From: Kappaphycus alvarezii | Taxonomy: Eukaryota; Rhodophyta; Florideophyceae; Gigartinales; Solieriaceae | Assembly (NCBI GenBank): GCA_002205965.3 | Contig: NADL03000771.1 | Span: forward strand, 1,364,001-1,428,000 | Direction of reading: 5' to 3' | DNA: 64,000 nt | Shown: one piece after another, positions 9,857 to 19,771 of the stretch | Position numbering within the stretch: the stretch's first letter is position 1 | Layout of the letters: each line of letters begins with the position of its first letter | The notes under the pieces: model-generated | Databases searched by the model: none | The model's input: only the letters and a program-made list of their open reading frames with translations | What the model was told of the DNA's origin: nothing | Made by a program: the position numbers and the translations under genes

Positions 9857-12597
9857 GGAGCGTAGTTCCTTCCCCACTACGGTGTCGGTATACCCTTTTT
9901 GAGTCGATTGTGGTTGTCTGGAAAACCATGGATAGATCGGATATATCTTCCAAGAGTAAAGCACCCAAACGTTCCCCCCCTGTTCTTCTTGGGAAGTCGC
10001 CAGATAAGAGCAGAAAGTGGACTTCAAGTTCTGGTCTTTGGTAGGCATTTGATGGACGGAATTCATGAACATGGGGCTCGTCGAACCTGTTAAGACTTTA
10101 GCATGAAGTACGCCATTTTAACATTTTGGCGCATCTGTGCTGCGAGATCCGTGGTTTATCGAAGAATTGACTGTGGTTCGCGAAATATGCAAGTACGCTT
10201 GCGATTCTCCTTGTATCCACTCTGAGCGGTTGGAATCCGTGGAAAACACGGTTAGAGCCGATATTACGCGGATCCTGGATATGACAGCGATTGGGATGTA
10301 CAGTGCTGTAAGATCCAAACAATCTTGGTTTAAAGGCACGTTACAGTGGCCTCATTTTCTAATGCGGCATGATAGATAGTCGGCCTCTAGCAGGCTCTGT
10401 GTTTGACTCTCTAATCGTCCCTGGCACGCAACCGAATGCCCCCTTAATCCATCGCTTGTCCAAACTTTTTGCCGGGGTAAATGTGGTGTGCATTGTCACG
10501 TTCATTCAAAAAGTGTTTTCCGAAGAGAAGACGAGATTCAAGAGGTGTCAGAAATTGTCTGTCATTGCCCAATCAGCTTTATTGTTTACCAAACCAGCAG
10601 GTGTGTTGTCAAATATAATCCGGCAAATGTTTTTTCTCCTAAATTTTTCCGAGAGAGAACTTTCGGCGCGCACTGTTGGACAGTCCAACAATGTTGCATT
10701 TGGCCTACTTGTGTAATCCTTAAATTAGGCTACCAGCGACTTTTTAATTGATGAAAATGCTCCGGTATTAGTAATGGAGATCCTGAAAGATGGTTTGAAT
10801 GGAAGTTCATACGACTTGCAACCTTTGCAACACACGCAGGAACCATCTCCATTCACACCGCTGTATTGCAGTGCAGGGACATAAGAATCTTTACTTGTAA
10901 CGGCGAATGTCAACGAACGACCCAAAAATCGAGAGGAAGACTTGTTGTTTGGTACTATGGGCTGCACGCACGGAGGACAAATTTACGTATTAATTAGCCT
11001 CTTCATTCGCACGGTAATTGGTCTCTCCATGGATACGGTAGGCAATGACGGCAGCGTTGTCACTCTCATCATTAATAATCGGGGATACCGACCTACAGCA
11101 TTCTTACTGCTCGATCGAATAAATCATGCAACAGTAAAACACCCAAAACTTCCCCTACTTACTGCTCGCAGCGGAATCTACTGTTCCGCTTCAATTCGTC
11201 TTAAGAAACTCTACTGGGACGAAAATGTGGATAGGGTAGCATTGTACTGCACCTACGGTGTCTAGGGTGCAGTACAATGCTACTGCACCCTAGACACCGT
11301 AGAGGAAGCGTTAGAGATGACGACTCAGGTGGGATGTGGTTGCAAAATAATCTTGTCATTGTAAAAGACTGTACACAGAGACTGTACTGTACAATACTGA
11401 TTCACGGCCCCGAGTCGGGTGGTAACATATCGTGCCATGTACAGTACCTCTGGATTTTAGTAGCACCAAGTGAGATCCCGAGCAAGAGCTTGCCGTCTAG
11501 CGATTTTATTCTTTGTTCCCTGCGACTGAATTATTGCCACGTAGCGAAGAGCGATAGTGATGAACTTGTTCCTTCGAAACATGATGGCCCTCAAGAACAA
11601 GGTTGCGGGAACTATGTAATAATCAAAATCAGGTCATCACAGGTTGATACGGTATCTTCAGTTGAAACTGTGCGTGTGGGGGATGCGGACAAGACTTGGT
11701 CAAACTATGCACCCAAAAGGCATACCGGTGTCTCATTGGCAGTCTTTAGGTAAGATTAATTCTTCAAACCCTAGCCTGCGAAGAGTCATGCTCTAGACCA
11801 GGTTTTGATCCGTACAGTACGTACGCACTAGATACGTTTTGTGGTGCCGTTGGAATGTCGCTGGTAGGATGACAGAATATGCTATTACGCATGGTATGGA
11901 CAACAATAGCTTACAGTGTTGATATGTTCATTGCTGTTTTGAGTACAACAAGATTGTCAAATGAGTTTTGCCTTTTTGAAATATTCATTGCTGTAACTCC
12001 ATCTTCTCTTCAAGTGCTCTATGTCTGTACAGTACATCTACAGGATGATGTATTGAACATCTTTAAAAGGGTGGCTAAAGTACGGATACTTTGTTTATGT
12101 ATGAAAAAGGAACATTCGGTGCTTTTCTGTACCGTGAAACAGGAATGAAAGCTATTAACTTTTTCAAAATTACAACGTGCAAGGTGAGTGGAATGCTAGA
12201 AACGCTATTTAAAATACACAAACATCTTGCAATGTCAACAAAAGCGACAAATGGGATTTATGACACTCGAGATTTTGTTGACCGTTCGAATTGTGTCAAC
12301 AATCCACTCCACTCCATTAGCGTGATTTGGGTGCAATGTTGACATTGTTCACAGTGATTCTCACGTCGACCAATAAATCTGATTCGGATCAATCCACTCA
12401 CGATTTACCAGATACTGCAATCCCCTCAAAATCTGTTTTTTATATTTTGTTTGATACTGTACTCATGTCTAAAGCAAATCATCGATGATTGACTAATCAC
12501 AAAAAATGCTGGAACCACTGGCAGCAGAAAATCTTGTCCCTATCAAAAAGGCGTTCCATCTTCACCCGAAACCCTCACGCTATCACATCAATACAAC
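9857..12597. other. No recognisable gene; VBPO-1 upstream region
   Basis: Short frames such as 10137-10379, 10369-10716 (both plus) and 10725-10967 (minus) have no family resemblance. The section holds the double hairpin at 11237-11302 and scattered GTACAGTAC motifs, for example near 11380, 11440, 11815 and 12025. The last part is presumably the promoter region of the haloperoxidase at 12689. Confidence 0.5.
11237..11302. repeat. Two overlapping, mutually exclusive hairpins
   Basis: Bases 11237-11253 pair perfectly with 11266-11282 (17 bp). Bases 11253-11274 pair perfectly with 11281-11302 (22 bp, loop CAATGC). The middle block takes part in both, so only one stem can form at a time. Such a pattern can arise by repeated template switching, or it could act as an alternative-structure switch if transcribed. 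Confidence 0.9.
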
Positions 12598-12600
12598 CTC

Positions 12601-12608
12601 TATTTAAA
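12601..12608 (+). promoter_or_regulatory. Putative TATA box of VBPO-1
   Basis: TATTTAAA lies 81 bp before the ATG at 12689. The leader is C- and A-rich and ends CAACCACCATG, close to a good eukaryotic start context. The paralogue at 34115 has a similar arrangement. Confidence 0.4.
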
Positions 12609-12688
12609 CCTGAACCCGCCCATCGATTCCTTACCCAACCCAATATCTCGCATCAATCCACCCTCCACCCACGAAGCACTCAACCACC

Positions 12689-14457
12689 ATGTCTGACCGC
12701 CGCGAACAAGCTTTCGAACTCCGCGTTGCATCTGCAGACCTAGCGCGTCAGCGCCCCCATCCCAATCACGTTGCAAACGGCGAAGAGACTCGCTACACTG
12801 ACTCATTCGACAACTTCACCCACATCGCTTCTTACACCAAGGGGCTCCCACACGATCTGGAAACAGGGCTTCTCATCGACCCAGCCCATTTCCAACTCTT
12901 TGTCGATGCCATTAATTCAGGTGATCCAGAAGATTTTAAGAATATTCCGCTCGGTCCCCAAATCACCCCAAGAAGCAACAGATTCCAATCTGGAATCGCC
13001 TCCAGAAATGACAAGTTCCGTTTCGCAGATGTACGTGCCTGGGAGAGCATGGGCGCTGGACTTGCCTTTGACTTGGAAGGTCCGGATGCCCAGGCCCTCA
13101 CCATGCCACCTGCTCCTACCCTTGACAGCGATGAACTGGCCGCAGAGATGACCGAGATTTACTGGATGGCTCTTCTACGCGACGTAATGTTTTCCGACTT
13201 TGATAACAACGACCTTGTCAACAAAGCCATCGCTTCCATGAATAACACCGCCTTTGTCAAGATCGCTACTAACGAACCGGAATGCGTCAAGACGAGGCTT
13301 CGCGGCGAGTTTACCACCCAGAACATTTTCCGCGGTAACACCCCAGGCGAGGATGTTGGCCCTTACATCTCCCAATTCCTGCTTATCGGTAACGCAGGCC
13401 TGGACAACATTGCCGATCTCGAAGATGGCTTCATTCAATATGGCGCCATGCGAATAGACCAACGTGTACGCACCGCTGAGCCGGGTCGCGATTACATGAC
13501 CACGTGGCAGAGTTTTGTCGATGTACAAAACGGCGCCGACTTGCGTGGCCGTGATACGTTTCTTTCGGGCACCGACGCATATCGCTTCATTACCACACCT
13601 CGTGATCTTGCCACGTATGTGCATTTCGACGCGTTATACCAAGCGTATTTGAACGCGTGTATTATCATGCTGGGGCTTGGTGTGCCGTTTGATAGTGGCA
13701 TCCCGTACCAAGCTGACGATGACATCGATAAGCAACAGGCGTTTGCGCATTGGGGCGGGCCGCATATTCTAACGTTGGTGACTGAGGTGGCGACGCGGGC
13801 GCTCAAAGCGGTGCGCTTTCAGAAGTTCAACACGCACCGTCGGTTGAGGCCCGAGGCAGTCGGCGGGCTCATTGAGCGGTATCATCATGATCGGAACAAC
13901 GCGTTGTTTGCAGGTGTGAAGCCCCTTTACGCAAGCCTGGATGAGGAGTTGATGGAGCTTGTGGCGGCGCATAATGCAAAGCAGAATGAGTTGTCGGACT
14001 TTGGAAAGCCGCGGGGAAGGATTACAGCCCGACGGGCTGTGGGGAAACGAGGTTGTTGCCGATGGCTTTTCCGGAGGGTAGCCCGATGCATCCGGCGTAT
14101 GGGGCTGGGCATGCTACTGTGGCTGGGGCGTGTGTGACGATTCTGAAGGCATTCTTCGACCATACGTATACTTTGCCGTTTGTGTTTGAGGCGGGGAGGA
14201 ATGGGCGCAAGTTGAGAAACGTTGTGGGCGGCAATGCGAAGCTTACCGTGGAGGGAGAGCTCAACAAGTTGTGCGCGAATATTAGTATTGGGAGAAACTG
14301 GGGTGGTGTTCATTATTACACCGACTATCGTGAATCTATTGTATTGGGGGAGGATATCGCACTGGGGATCTTGGAAGAGCAGATGAACATGTACCCGGAG
14401 AAGTACTCAATGACGGTGCCACGTTTTAATGGTGAGGAAGTGACCATTGCAAACTAG
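12689..14457 (+). pseudogene. Vanadium-dependent bromoperoxidase paralogue, frameshifted (VBPO-1)
   Basis: The first frame (12689-14137) and a second (to TAG at 14455-14457) together cover the full length of a Corallina-type vanadium haloperoxidase. This enzyme oxidises bromide or iodide with H2O2. The frame changes by one missing base in the G run at 14013-14016. Up to there it matches VBPO-2 closely, and beyond it the second frame takes over. Metal-pocket residues are present: QKFNTHRRLRPE, then AYGAGHAT, then GRNWGGVHY. The usual Ser of the P-S-G-H motif is Ala. No signal peptide is visible. There is no GT-AG pair to make the break an intron, so it is a real mutation or a sequencing error in a homopolymer. 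By eye it is about two-thirds to three-quarters identical to VBPO-2. Confidence 0.9.
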
Positions 14458-14459
14458 CA

Positions 14460-14550
14460 CAGTATACTGTACACCATGCGTACTGTACAGTACAGTACTG
14501 TACTGTACATTCTAGCTATGTAATGTTTGCATACGTACTGTACAACCATA
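14460..14550. repeat. CTGTACAG palindrome cluster
   Basis: Several overlapping copies of the palindrome TACTGTACAGTA begin within a few bases of the VBPO-1 stop codon. Similar clusters occur at 14880-14965 and 35275-35480, with single copies through the non-coding parts of the window. Confidence 0.8.
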
Positions 14551-14604
14551 CAAGCTGATTGGGTACCGACAGCTTATCTGTTACAGTAAATGAACCCCTC
14601 GTGT

Positions 14605-14765
14605 GCACCGCCGTGTTCCGATTGCAGAGACGCGGCAAATGCTGTCCGCATGTCAGGCTGCGGGACTCGTCCAGAATGACGCCAGTTGTCTGTTGGAAGA
14701 AGTTTTGGGCGGATCTTTATGCCACAGCGAGTTGGTTCCAGAAAATCTCCGTTTTCCGGGTATAT
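14605..14765 (-). repeat. Dispersed repeat module, copy 1
   Basis: The minus strand reads TTGVILDESRSLTCGQ, matching TTGVILDESRRVTSER in copy 2 (31590-31830) and copy 3 (505-660). It lies about 150 bp 3' of VBPO-1 and points back at it, just as copy 2 points back at VBPO-2. The antisense frame (SCLLEEVLGGSLCHSELVPE) is also open, but substitutions favour the minus reading here. Confidence 0.65.
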
Positions 14766-14789
14766 CACTGGTAAGGCTTACTTTACCGT

Positions 14790-15384
14790 AGACATACAGT
14801 GCGTATATCAGTGGCTACGCAATTTAGGCCTCGTCTCCGTAATTTCAAGCACAACCCCCCCATGCTGTACCATTGATCCTTGACAGTACAGCACTGTACT
14901 GTACAGTATAACACTGTTATTTAGCTACCCTAATCCTTTGTTACTGTACAGTACACCGCTACTGTAATGTTGGCCTATACGTCCCTCGCGATGACACGGG
15001 ACTATGGTTGGGTGTGCGGGTACTACTGTAAAATACCCGTCCTCGCCAAGACTGGGCTCGGACACAAAACAGGCAACAGAGAAGTACGCAACGTCGACCA
15101 ACCCCGCTGCTACGCTGAGGCGCCCGCCCCAGCACTTCTCTAAATAAAACACCTACCTTTAGTCAACCAGCGCTCTGACCTACCGCGTCGATCGTCGCCG
15201 CGCAGAACGCTGAGAACCGAGACCGGGTCTCACGACAAACACTCCCGTGTTCGGAACACCGAGGAACCCATACAGCACGGCATGTGGACAACGGACCTCC
15301 AGAGTTGCAATGAATACTGTACTTAGAATGTAAACATAAAGAATGAATCATGACAATGATTGGCTGCTAGTACCGTACATGCGC
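14790..15384. other. No recognisable gene; second CTGTACAG cluster
   Basis: Contains another run of GTACTGTACAGTA motifs at about 14880-14965. Otherwise only short frames without resemblance to known families. Confidence 0.5.
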
Positions 15385-16080
15385 TGTCCCATATGCTCCC
15401 GTCGGTCCAATGAGGCCGCTCCCAACCTCGACCCGCACAGTTTCCACGCTCTTCTTTGCTTTGTTAATTTATGAATACCCTCCGCACGCCTCTGTGCGAC
15501 ATTGTACAACCTATAAAGATTTACCACCACTTCTTTGCAAATACGAGGACGGCCATGCCCGCCGACATGTCCTACGCCAGGCCATCCAAAGCCTTACCAA
15601 AAAGCTTGGCATTTCGGCGCTTGCTGAAATGTCCTTCACCTAAAACTTTTCCCCCCATCGCACATCTTCCCGGCCCCTCCCCTCCGAGCTCCCAATCGAC
15701 CTGTACATCCCAAGTGCTTACAGTTTTGAATACTGTGATATCGCTCTAGATGTCATAGTTGCACATCCTCACGCCTAGGCTCGGGCCCCTCAGGGCGCCA
15801 AGTCTGAGGGTGCGGCCGCACTATCGCAGAACGTGCAAAACTTGTGCAATACGGCGAAGTGTGCCGTCGTCACGATACCCTCCTCCTCCCTGTTGGAATT
15901 GACGTCTAAGGGGCGGTAGGCGACGAGAGTTCCAACTCCTTCCGCCGTCTCGCCACCCTTTTCGCATCACGTCGTAATACCTATCCCAACCAGGAGATCT
16001 ACGACTTCTCAACGCTTTTTGCCTTCTGCTTGCAGAAAGTGCAAGCCCGTCAGAATTTTACATGCAGACCCCCTCAGTAG
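15385..16080 (+). pseudogene. RLE-class LINE C-terminal relic, family 1
   Basis: The plus strand reads CPICSRRSNEAAPNLDPHSF up to HALLC. After a 70-bp insertion it continues CKYEDGHARRHVLRQAIQSL, then DLYIPSAYSFEYCDIALDV, then AERAKLVQYGEV and FRRLATLF. These match in order the better copy at 18678-19771: the zinc motif, the RLE catalytic block and the C-terminus. At least three frame changes and several stops show it is dead and older than the copy inside the copia element. Confidence 0.75.
15460..15529 (+). mobile_element. 70-bp LINE 3'-end insertion with 9-bp target duplication
   Basis: This 70-bp block is almost the same as the 3' tail of the LINE at 18678-19771 (tail at about 19702-19771). 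Both contain the stem CGCAC-GCCTCT-GTGCG and end TACCACCA. It splits the older LINE relic and is flanked by the direct repeat CTTCTTTGC at 15451-15459 and 15530-15538. It therefore looks like a new insertion of the same family so 5'-truncated that only the tail was copied. Confidence 0.8.
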
Positions 16081-16089
16081 TTAGCATTC

Positions 16090-16467
16090 TATCCACGCCT
16101 GTCACATACTGAAGTGAAATATGTCCCCCCTATAATCAAAAGCTCCCGCTTTCGCTTCAGTCCGACAACCCGTCTCGCTGAATGGACTTCAACTTCCAGC
16201 ACTTTTCTCCCGATTCTCTCGGTGCGGCATCCCCGGCCACGGTATTGTTTCTGGAGAACAAAATACCGTGGATTACGACCAGGCACTCCAACTCAGGTAC
16301 CATTATTCATACAAGAATTCATCAGCGTCTTAGCTGTATTCTGTTATCTTCGGTGGCTATTAAAATTATATCGCGTGCCCAGCTGGACGTGGCTGATGTG
16401 CGCCCTCTAGTTAGTTCTAGACTGAATAGGCGGTCAGTATCGCACGCCCCACTGCACGTGGCCGACA
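16090..16467. other. No recognisable gene; small imperfect tandem repeat
   Basis: Contains two diverged copies of a block around GGACGTGGCTGATGTG (about 16370-16401 and 16439-16470), roughly 70 bp apart. The second runs up to the copia target site. Nothing else was recognised. Confidence 0.45.
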
Positions 16468-16472
16468 TGGTT

Positions 16473-16700
16473 TGTTAGACCCGTTCCAAAGACGACTCCA
16501 GCAATGCCGTGAAAGGGCGGTATTCAGTCCGACGTGGGACTGTATGTAGATTTTCTGTAGGTTGCCCTAGCACCTGGGAGGTGTGGGACAACTTGTCTTT
16601 GACGGAACCAAAGTGCATATAGCCGCACTGACCGTGCAGGGTCAATAAAAGAGAGAGCGTGAGCCTGACGAAAAAGGAGGAACACGAATCGGAACTTTCA
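16473..16700 (+). repeat. Left LTR of the copia fossil (partial)
   Basis: Starts TGTTAGACC and ends GAACTTTCA. Its main part matches 23275-23501 at about 90 percent. It is much shorter than the right LTR. Confidence 0.9.
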
Positions 16701-16719
16701 TGGTAGCATCGCAGTGACC
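16701..16719 (+). promoter_or_regulatory. Primer-binding site of the copia fossil
   Basis: TGGTAGCATCGC directly follows the left LTR, where a tRNA 3' end should pair. The same 12 bases occur at 36593 in the gypsy element, so both used a tRNA ending GCGATGCTACCA, possibly the initiator. Confidence 0.7.
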
Positions 16720-16972
16720 GATTTTATACTTCAGTCAACCTACCTATACAACTTCACTCACCACGCCAATTCGTTTCTGTCGCACCTTGCAGGACGATTC
16801 TGTTTATCATGTCTTCAGATATGGACGTTATCAGCAAGTTACCCAAACTGGCTGGCATGAAGGATTGCATTCACTGGCGCCATCGTGTCCACGCTTCTCT
16901 CCTCCGAAAAGACTGCGAACTACTGTGCCTCAAGGTCAAGCCTTCCGGAAGAGGTGTTACCGATGAACATGC

Positions 16973-17692
16973 TGATATGGGTAAATCGGCGGGGAAGAGA
17001 TCCTCAGAACCAATTACTCTGAGAAGGAGGTGTTGCGAGCGACAAAAGTGCTACCGTGGTATTGTTGAACGAACAAAAGGGAGTGTATATAGAAGAGAGT
17101 TGAGAAAGCTACAAGCAAGTATAAAAGGGGCAGGGTCTACCACCGACGCTCTGCGACTAGCGTAAGAAAAGTTTTCTTGGGTCTGAAGTTGACTCTCAAC
17201 TTCCTACTACTCGGTACTTGGCTTGAAGTTGTCTGCCAACTTGCTTCACCTCCACTAAAGGAAGCAGTTTACTCGGCTTATATAGACTTTTGACTACCCC
17301 AAAAGTCTCAAACAAGCATACTAATAACCACAAAATGCATTCACGGTAATCGTGTGAACCAGAGAGACTATTAGGAGATATTTCCTCAAGGTAAATATCT
17401 AGGTGCCATACCCATGCCAGCCACCCATCGGCCAGGGGTGGGAATTGATGTGGCCATTATATAGACCTTTCAGAGCTACTTGTAGTATCACCCACAACCT
17501 GGAACTGTACTGACATCTACTATGACAGCGTGTCCTAAAATGAAAAAAATCAACCGATGAATTTGCCACACTCACCCAAATTAAAAATATCTTGCAAATT
17601 CAAAAACTGTAAAAATATCTTCCCAATTCCGATACTGTATACAATCATGGTCCTCATCTAGATTTTTTTCGTGTGCGAATTTGGGCACATCA
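16973..17692 (-). mobile_element. Solo LTR of gypsy family B inside copia Gag
   Basis: A 720-bp block running TG to CA, flanked by the 5-bp direct repeat CATGC at 16968-16972 and 17693-17697. Its first 270 bp are about 97 percent like 8731-9003. Copia Gag sequence lies on both sides. No internal gypsy sequence is present, so this is a solo LTR left by recombination between the two LTRs of a former insertion. Family B orientation puts its promoter (CTATATAAG near 17279-17287) on the minus strand. The insertion is younger than the copia element. Confidence 0.93.
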
Positions 17693-18889
17693 CATGCGCG
17701 GGAGTGGACTAAAGCTACGGTTCGCTCCAAGAGCTTGAGTATTTTGACTCTGGATTCTGGACCTCTGGCTCAAACCAGTACTACAATTGATGACAACAAA
17801 GCCACTCCACAGAAACTATGTACCGCATTGGAGAAACAGTACACAACTTCGAATGCTCAGACCATTCTTAACTTGCAAAGTGAACTTGAGCATCTAGAGT
17901 TCAAGGATGGAGATAAATGGGTAAATCATCTCAACAAACTCTATGAAATCGTCGGGAAGCTAGCTGCAAACGATGACCCAATCAAGGACGAAGAGAAGTC
18001 CTCCAAGTTGCTTCGAACTCTTCCTGACTCTTTTGCCCCCTTAGCCAAGGTATTGCAGGCATCCGACACTAACCTCGAGAATCTTGTCAATTCCATTGAA
18101 TGACAAATTGCTCGTATGAGAAGTCCCAAAACTTCAAGAGAAGGACTGAAAATTCACAACCCCTCCATAGCTAATGCTAGGAGAGGAGGAGATTCGACTA
18201 CGAAAAGTGGACGAATTTCGAAGAAGTGAACAGAAAAACTTTGTTGGGTATGCAGAGTTTCTGGCCACTACTTGAGAAATTGTTGGTACCGCAAAGAAAA
18301 GCATCAAGGCGGTCAACCTTGCCGTGGTCGTAGTCGCGGAAGACGACGTGGGCGATTTCCGTATTGCGGTGGTTTCAGGAGGGGGTGAAGCTTTAATCCT
18401 TATCTACATGACCAGTCAAGTTACCAATATCAGCAGAACACATGGAATGAATCACAAACTTCAACTCCAACCCAGACCGACACCGATCCTAACGCTCAGG
18501 TTGCTCGGGAATTTGATCAACCTACACCACTACCACATCAAAGTGGTCGACTATCCATATCGAGAAACTCCTGGGTATTTATGGCCAAGATGAAGCGAAA
18601 TTCGATCACTCAATGAAATTCCAATAAGTTGTATGACATCCTCATCAATTCGGGAGCAACAAATCTCTTCTTTTATATCAGCATCTGTAATTGATTCTTT
18701 TGGACTTATCTCCGACCTGCTTACCCTTTCCCAGGACCGCCACTTGGAAGAGATCCCTCGGTCTGCCATCTCGCTCTTATCCTCCCGCCACCGCAGCTGT
18801 CTTCGTCGCTTACAGCTACGGCTCTTTTCGAGCGTTGTTCATCGCCGGTCCCCGGCGAAAGGCTCCAGTCTGCGATCACAACTGAACTC

Positions 18890-19705
18890 ATGCTATCGAA
18901 GTCCGATAGCTTGTTCTCGTCCGCGGCAGCCCACGACCGAGCACGGCTCCTCTCAGTGCGCACATCCTCCGCATCGTCTGTTTTCTCTTCGCTTCCTCAC
19001 CCCCACCGCGGTACGTACATGTCCTCTTCTGCGTGGAAAGTCGCTCTGGCTCTACGTCTCGGCATCGCACTATTCCCTGGATCTACTCGCTGTCCGGTCT
19101 GCTCCCGCCGCTCGGCCGACATCGCACCCGTCTTAGATCCAAGTGGTCAACACGCGTTGACCTGCAAATACGAAGACGGAATGACTCGTCGTCACCACAT
19201 CCTCCGCAACGTTCTTGCCCGCTACTGCAAGGAAGTTGGGATCGTCGCCCTCGTCGAACATCCGCTCCTCCACCAGGTTCCCGACTCATCTGGGCATTCG
19301 GAGTCCCCCGTGCTACGAATGGACATTTACATACCCGCTGCATACGGGCTTCACAGTACCGATATCGCTGTCGACGTTACTGTTGCCCACCCCTCCGCAC
19401 GCCGCCACATTTCGCCAAGTACGGTTACTGCCGGCGCCGCCGCGACACTCGCAGAGCGCGAGAAACATCGTCATTACGGCACTTACTGCAACCGAAACGA
19501 TATCCTCCTCTCCCCCGTCGGGATTGATATCTATGGCGCCTTGGGCGACGACGGTAAGGCTTTTTTCCGCCGCCTTGCTTCCTTCGCTGTTTCCCTTTGC
19601 GGTTCCTCTCCTCAACAGGAGCTCCGCGACTTCGTTAACCGTTTTGCATTTAGTCTCCAAATAATGCAGGCGCGACAAGTTTCTACCCGCCGCCCGAATC
19701 CGTAG
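18890..19705 (+). CDS. LINE polyprotein C-terminus with zinc motif and RLE-like nuclease
   Basis: The 271-codon open frame also extends upstream without an ATG. Residues 68-92 form a C-x2-C...H-x3-C zinc motif (C68, C71, H88, C92), followed by the conserved RRH at 100-102. The nuclease-like block has D145 in RMD, D162 in DIAVDVTV, and E189 and K192 in AEREKHRHY. This is the PD...D...E-x-x-K order of the restriction-like endonuclease that nicks the target in R2, CRE and NeSL-type elements. Residues 205-233 (LSPVGIDIYGALGDDGKAFF) close the fold. The reverse transcriptase that should precede it is missing. The frame is unbroken and its substitutions against 15385-16080 look conservative. The domain call rests on motif order, not on a database match. 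Confidence 0.65.
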   Translation: MLSKSDSLFSSAAAHDRARLLSVRTSSASSVFSSLPHPHRGTYMSSSAWKVALALRLGIALFPGSTRCPVCSRRSADIAPVLDPSGQHALTCKYEDGMTRRHHILRNVLARYCKEVGIVALVEHPLLHQVPDSSGHSESPVLRMDIYIPAAYGLHSTDIAVDVTVAHPSARRHISPSTVTAGAAATLAEREKHRHYGTYCNRNDILLSPVGIDIYGALGDDGKAFFRRLASFAVSLCGSSPQQELRDFVNRFAFSLQIMQARQVSTRRPNP

Positions 19706-19771
19706 TTAATTTATGAATACCCTCCGCACGCCTCTGTGCGACATTGTCCGACAAATTAAGATCTACCACCA
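19702..19771 (+). repeat. LINE 3' tail with stem-loop
   Basis: Starts at the stop codon region and shares almost all bases with the 70-bp insertion at 15460-15529. The stem CGCAC/GTGCG with loop GCCTCT is identical in both. It is probably the RNA structure recognised by the family's reverse transcriptase. Confidence 0.8.

Larger units (their letters stand above)
18678..19771 (+). mobile_element. 5'-truncated RLE-class LINE inserted in copia protease
   Basis: A 1094-bp insertion flanked by the 7-bp direct repeat TTTTATA at 18671-18677 and 19772-19778. Copia protease-region sequence lies on both sides. It contains the end of a LINE polyprotein (ORF 18890-19705) and a 3' tail of about 66 bp with the hairpin CGCAC-GCCTCT-GTGCG, ending TACCACCA with no poly(A). 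A truncated 5' end, variable target duplication and fixed 3' end are the marks of target-primed reverse transcription. Confidence 0.85.

Noticed and set aside
15460-15538. The 70-bp block in the LINE relic as a spliceosomal intron or introner
   Set aside because: It lacks GT-AG borders. It is flanked by a 9-bp direct repeat and equals the 3' tail of the same LINE family, so a truncated insertion explains it better.
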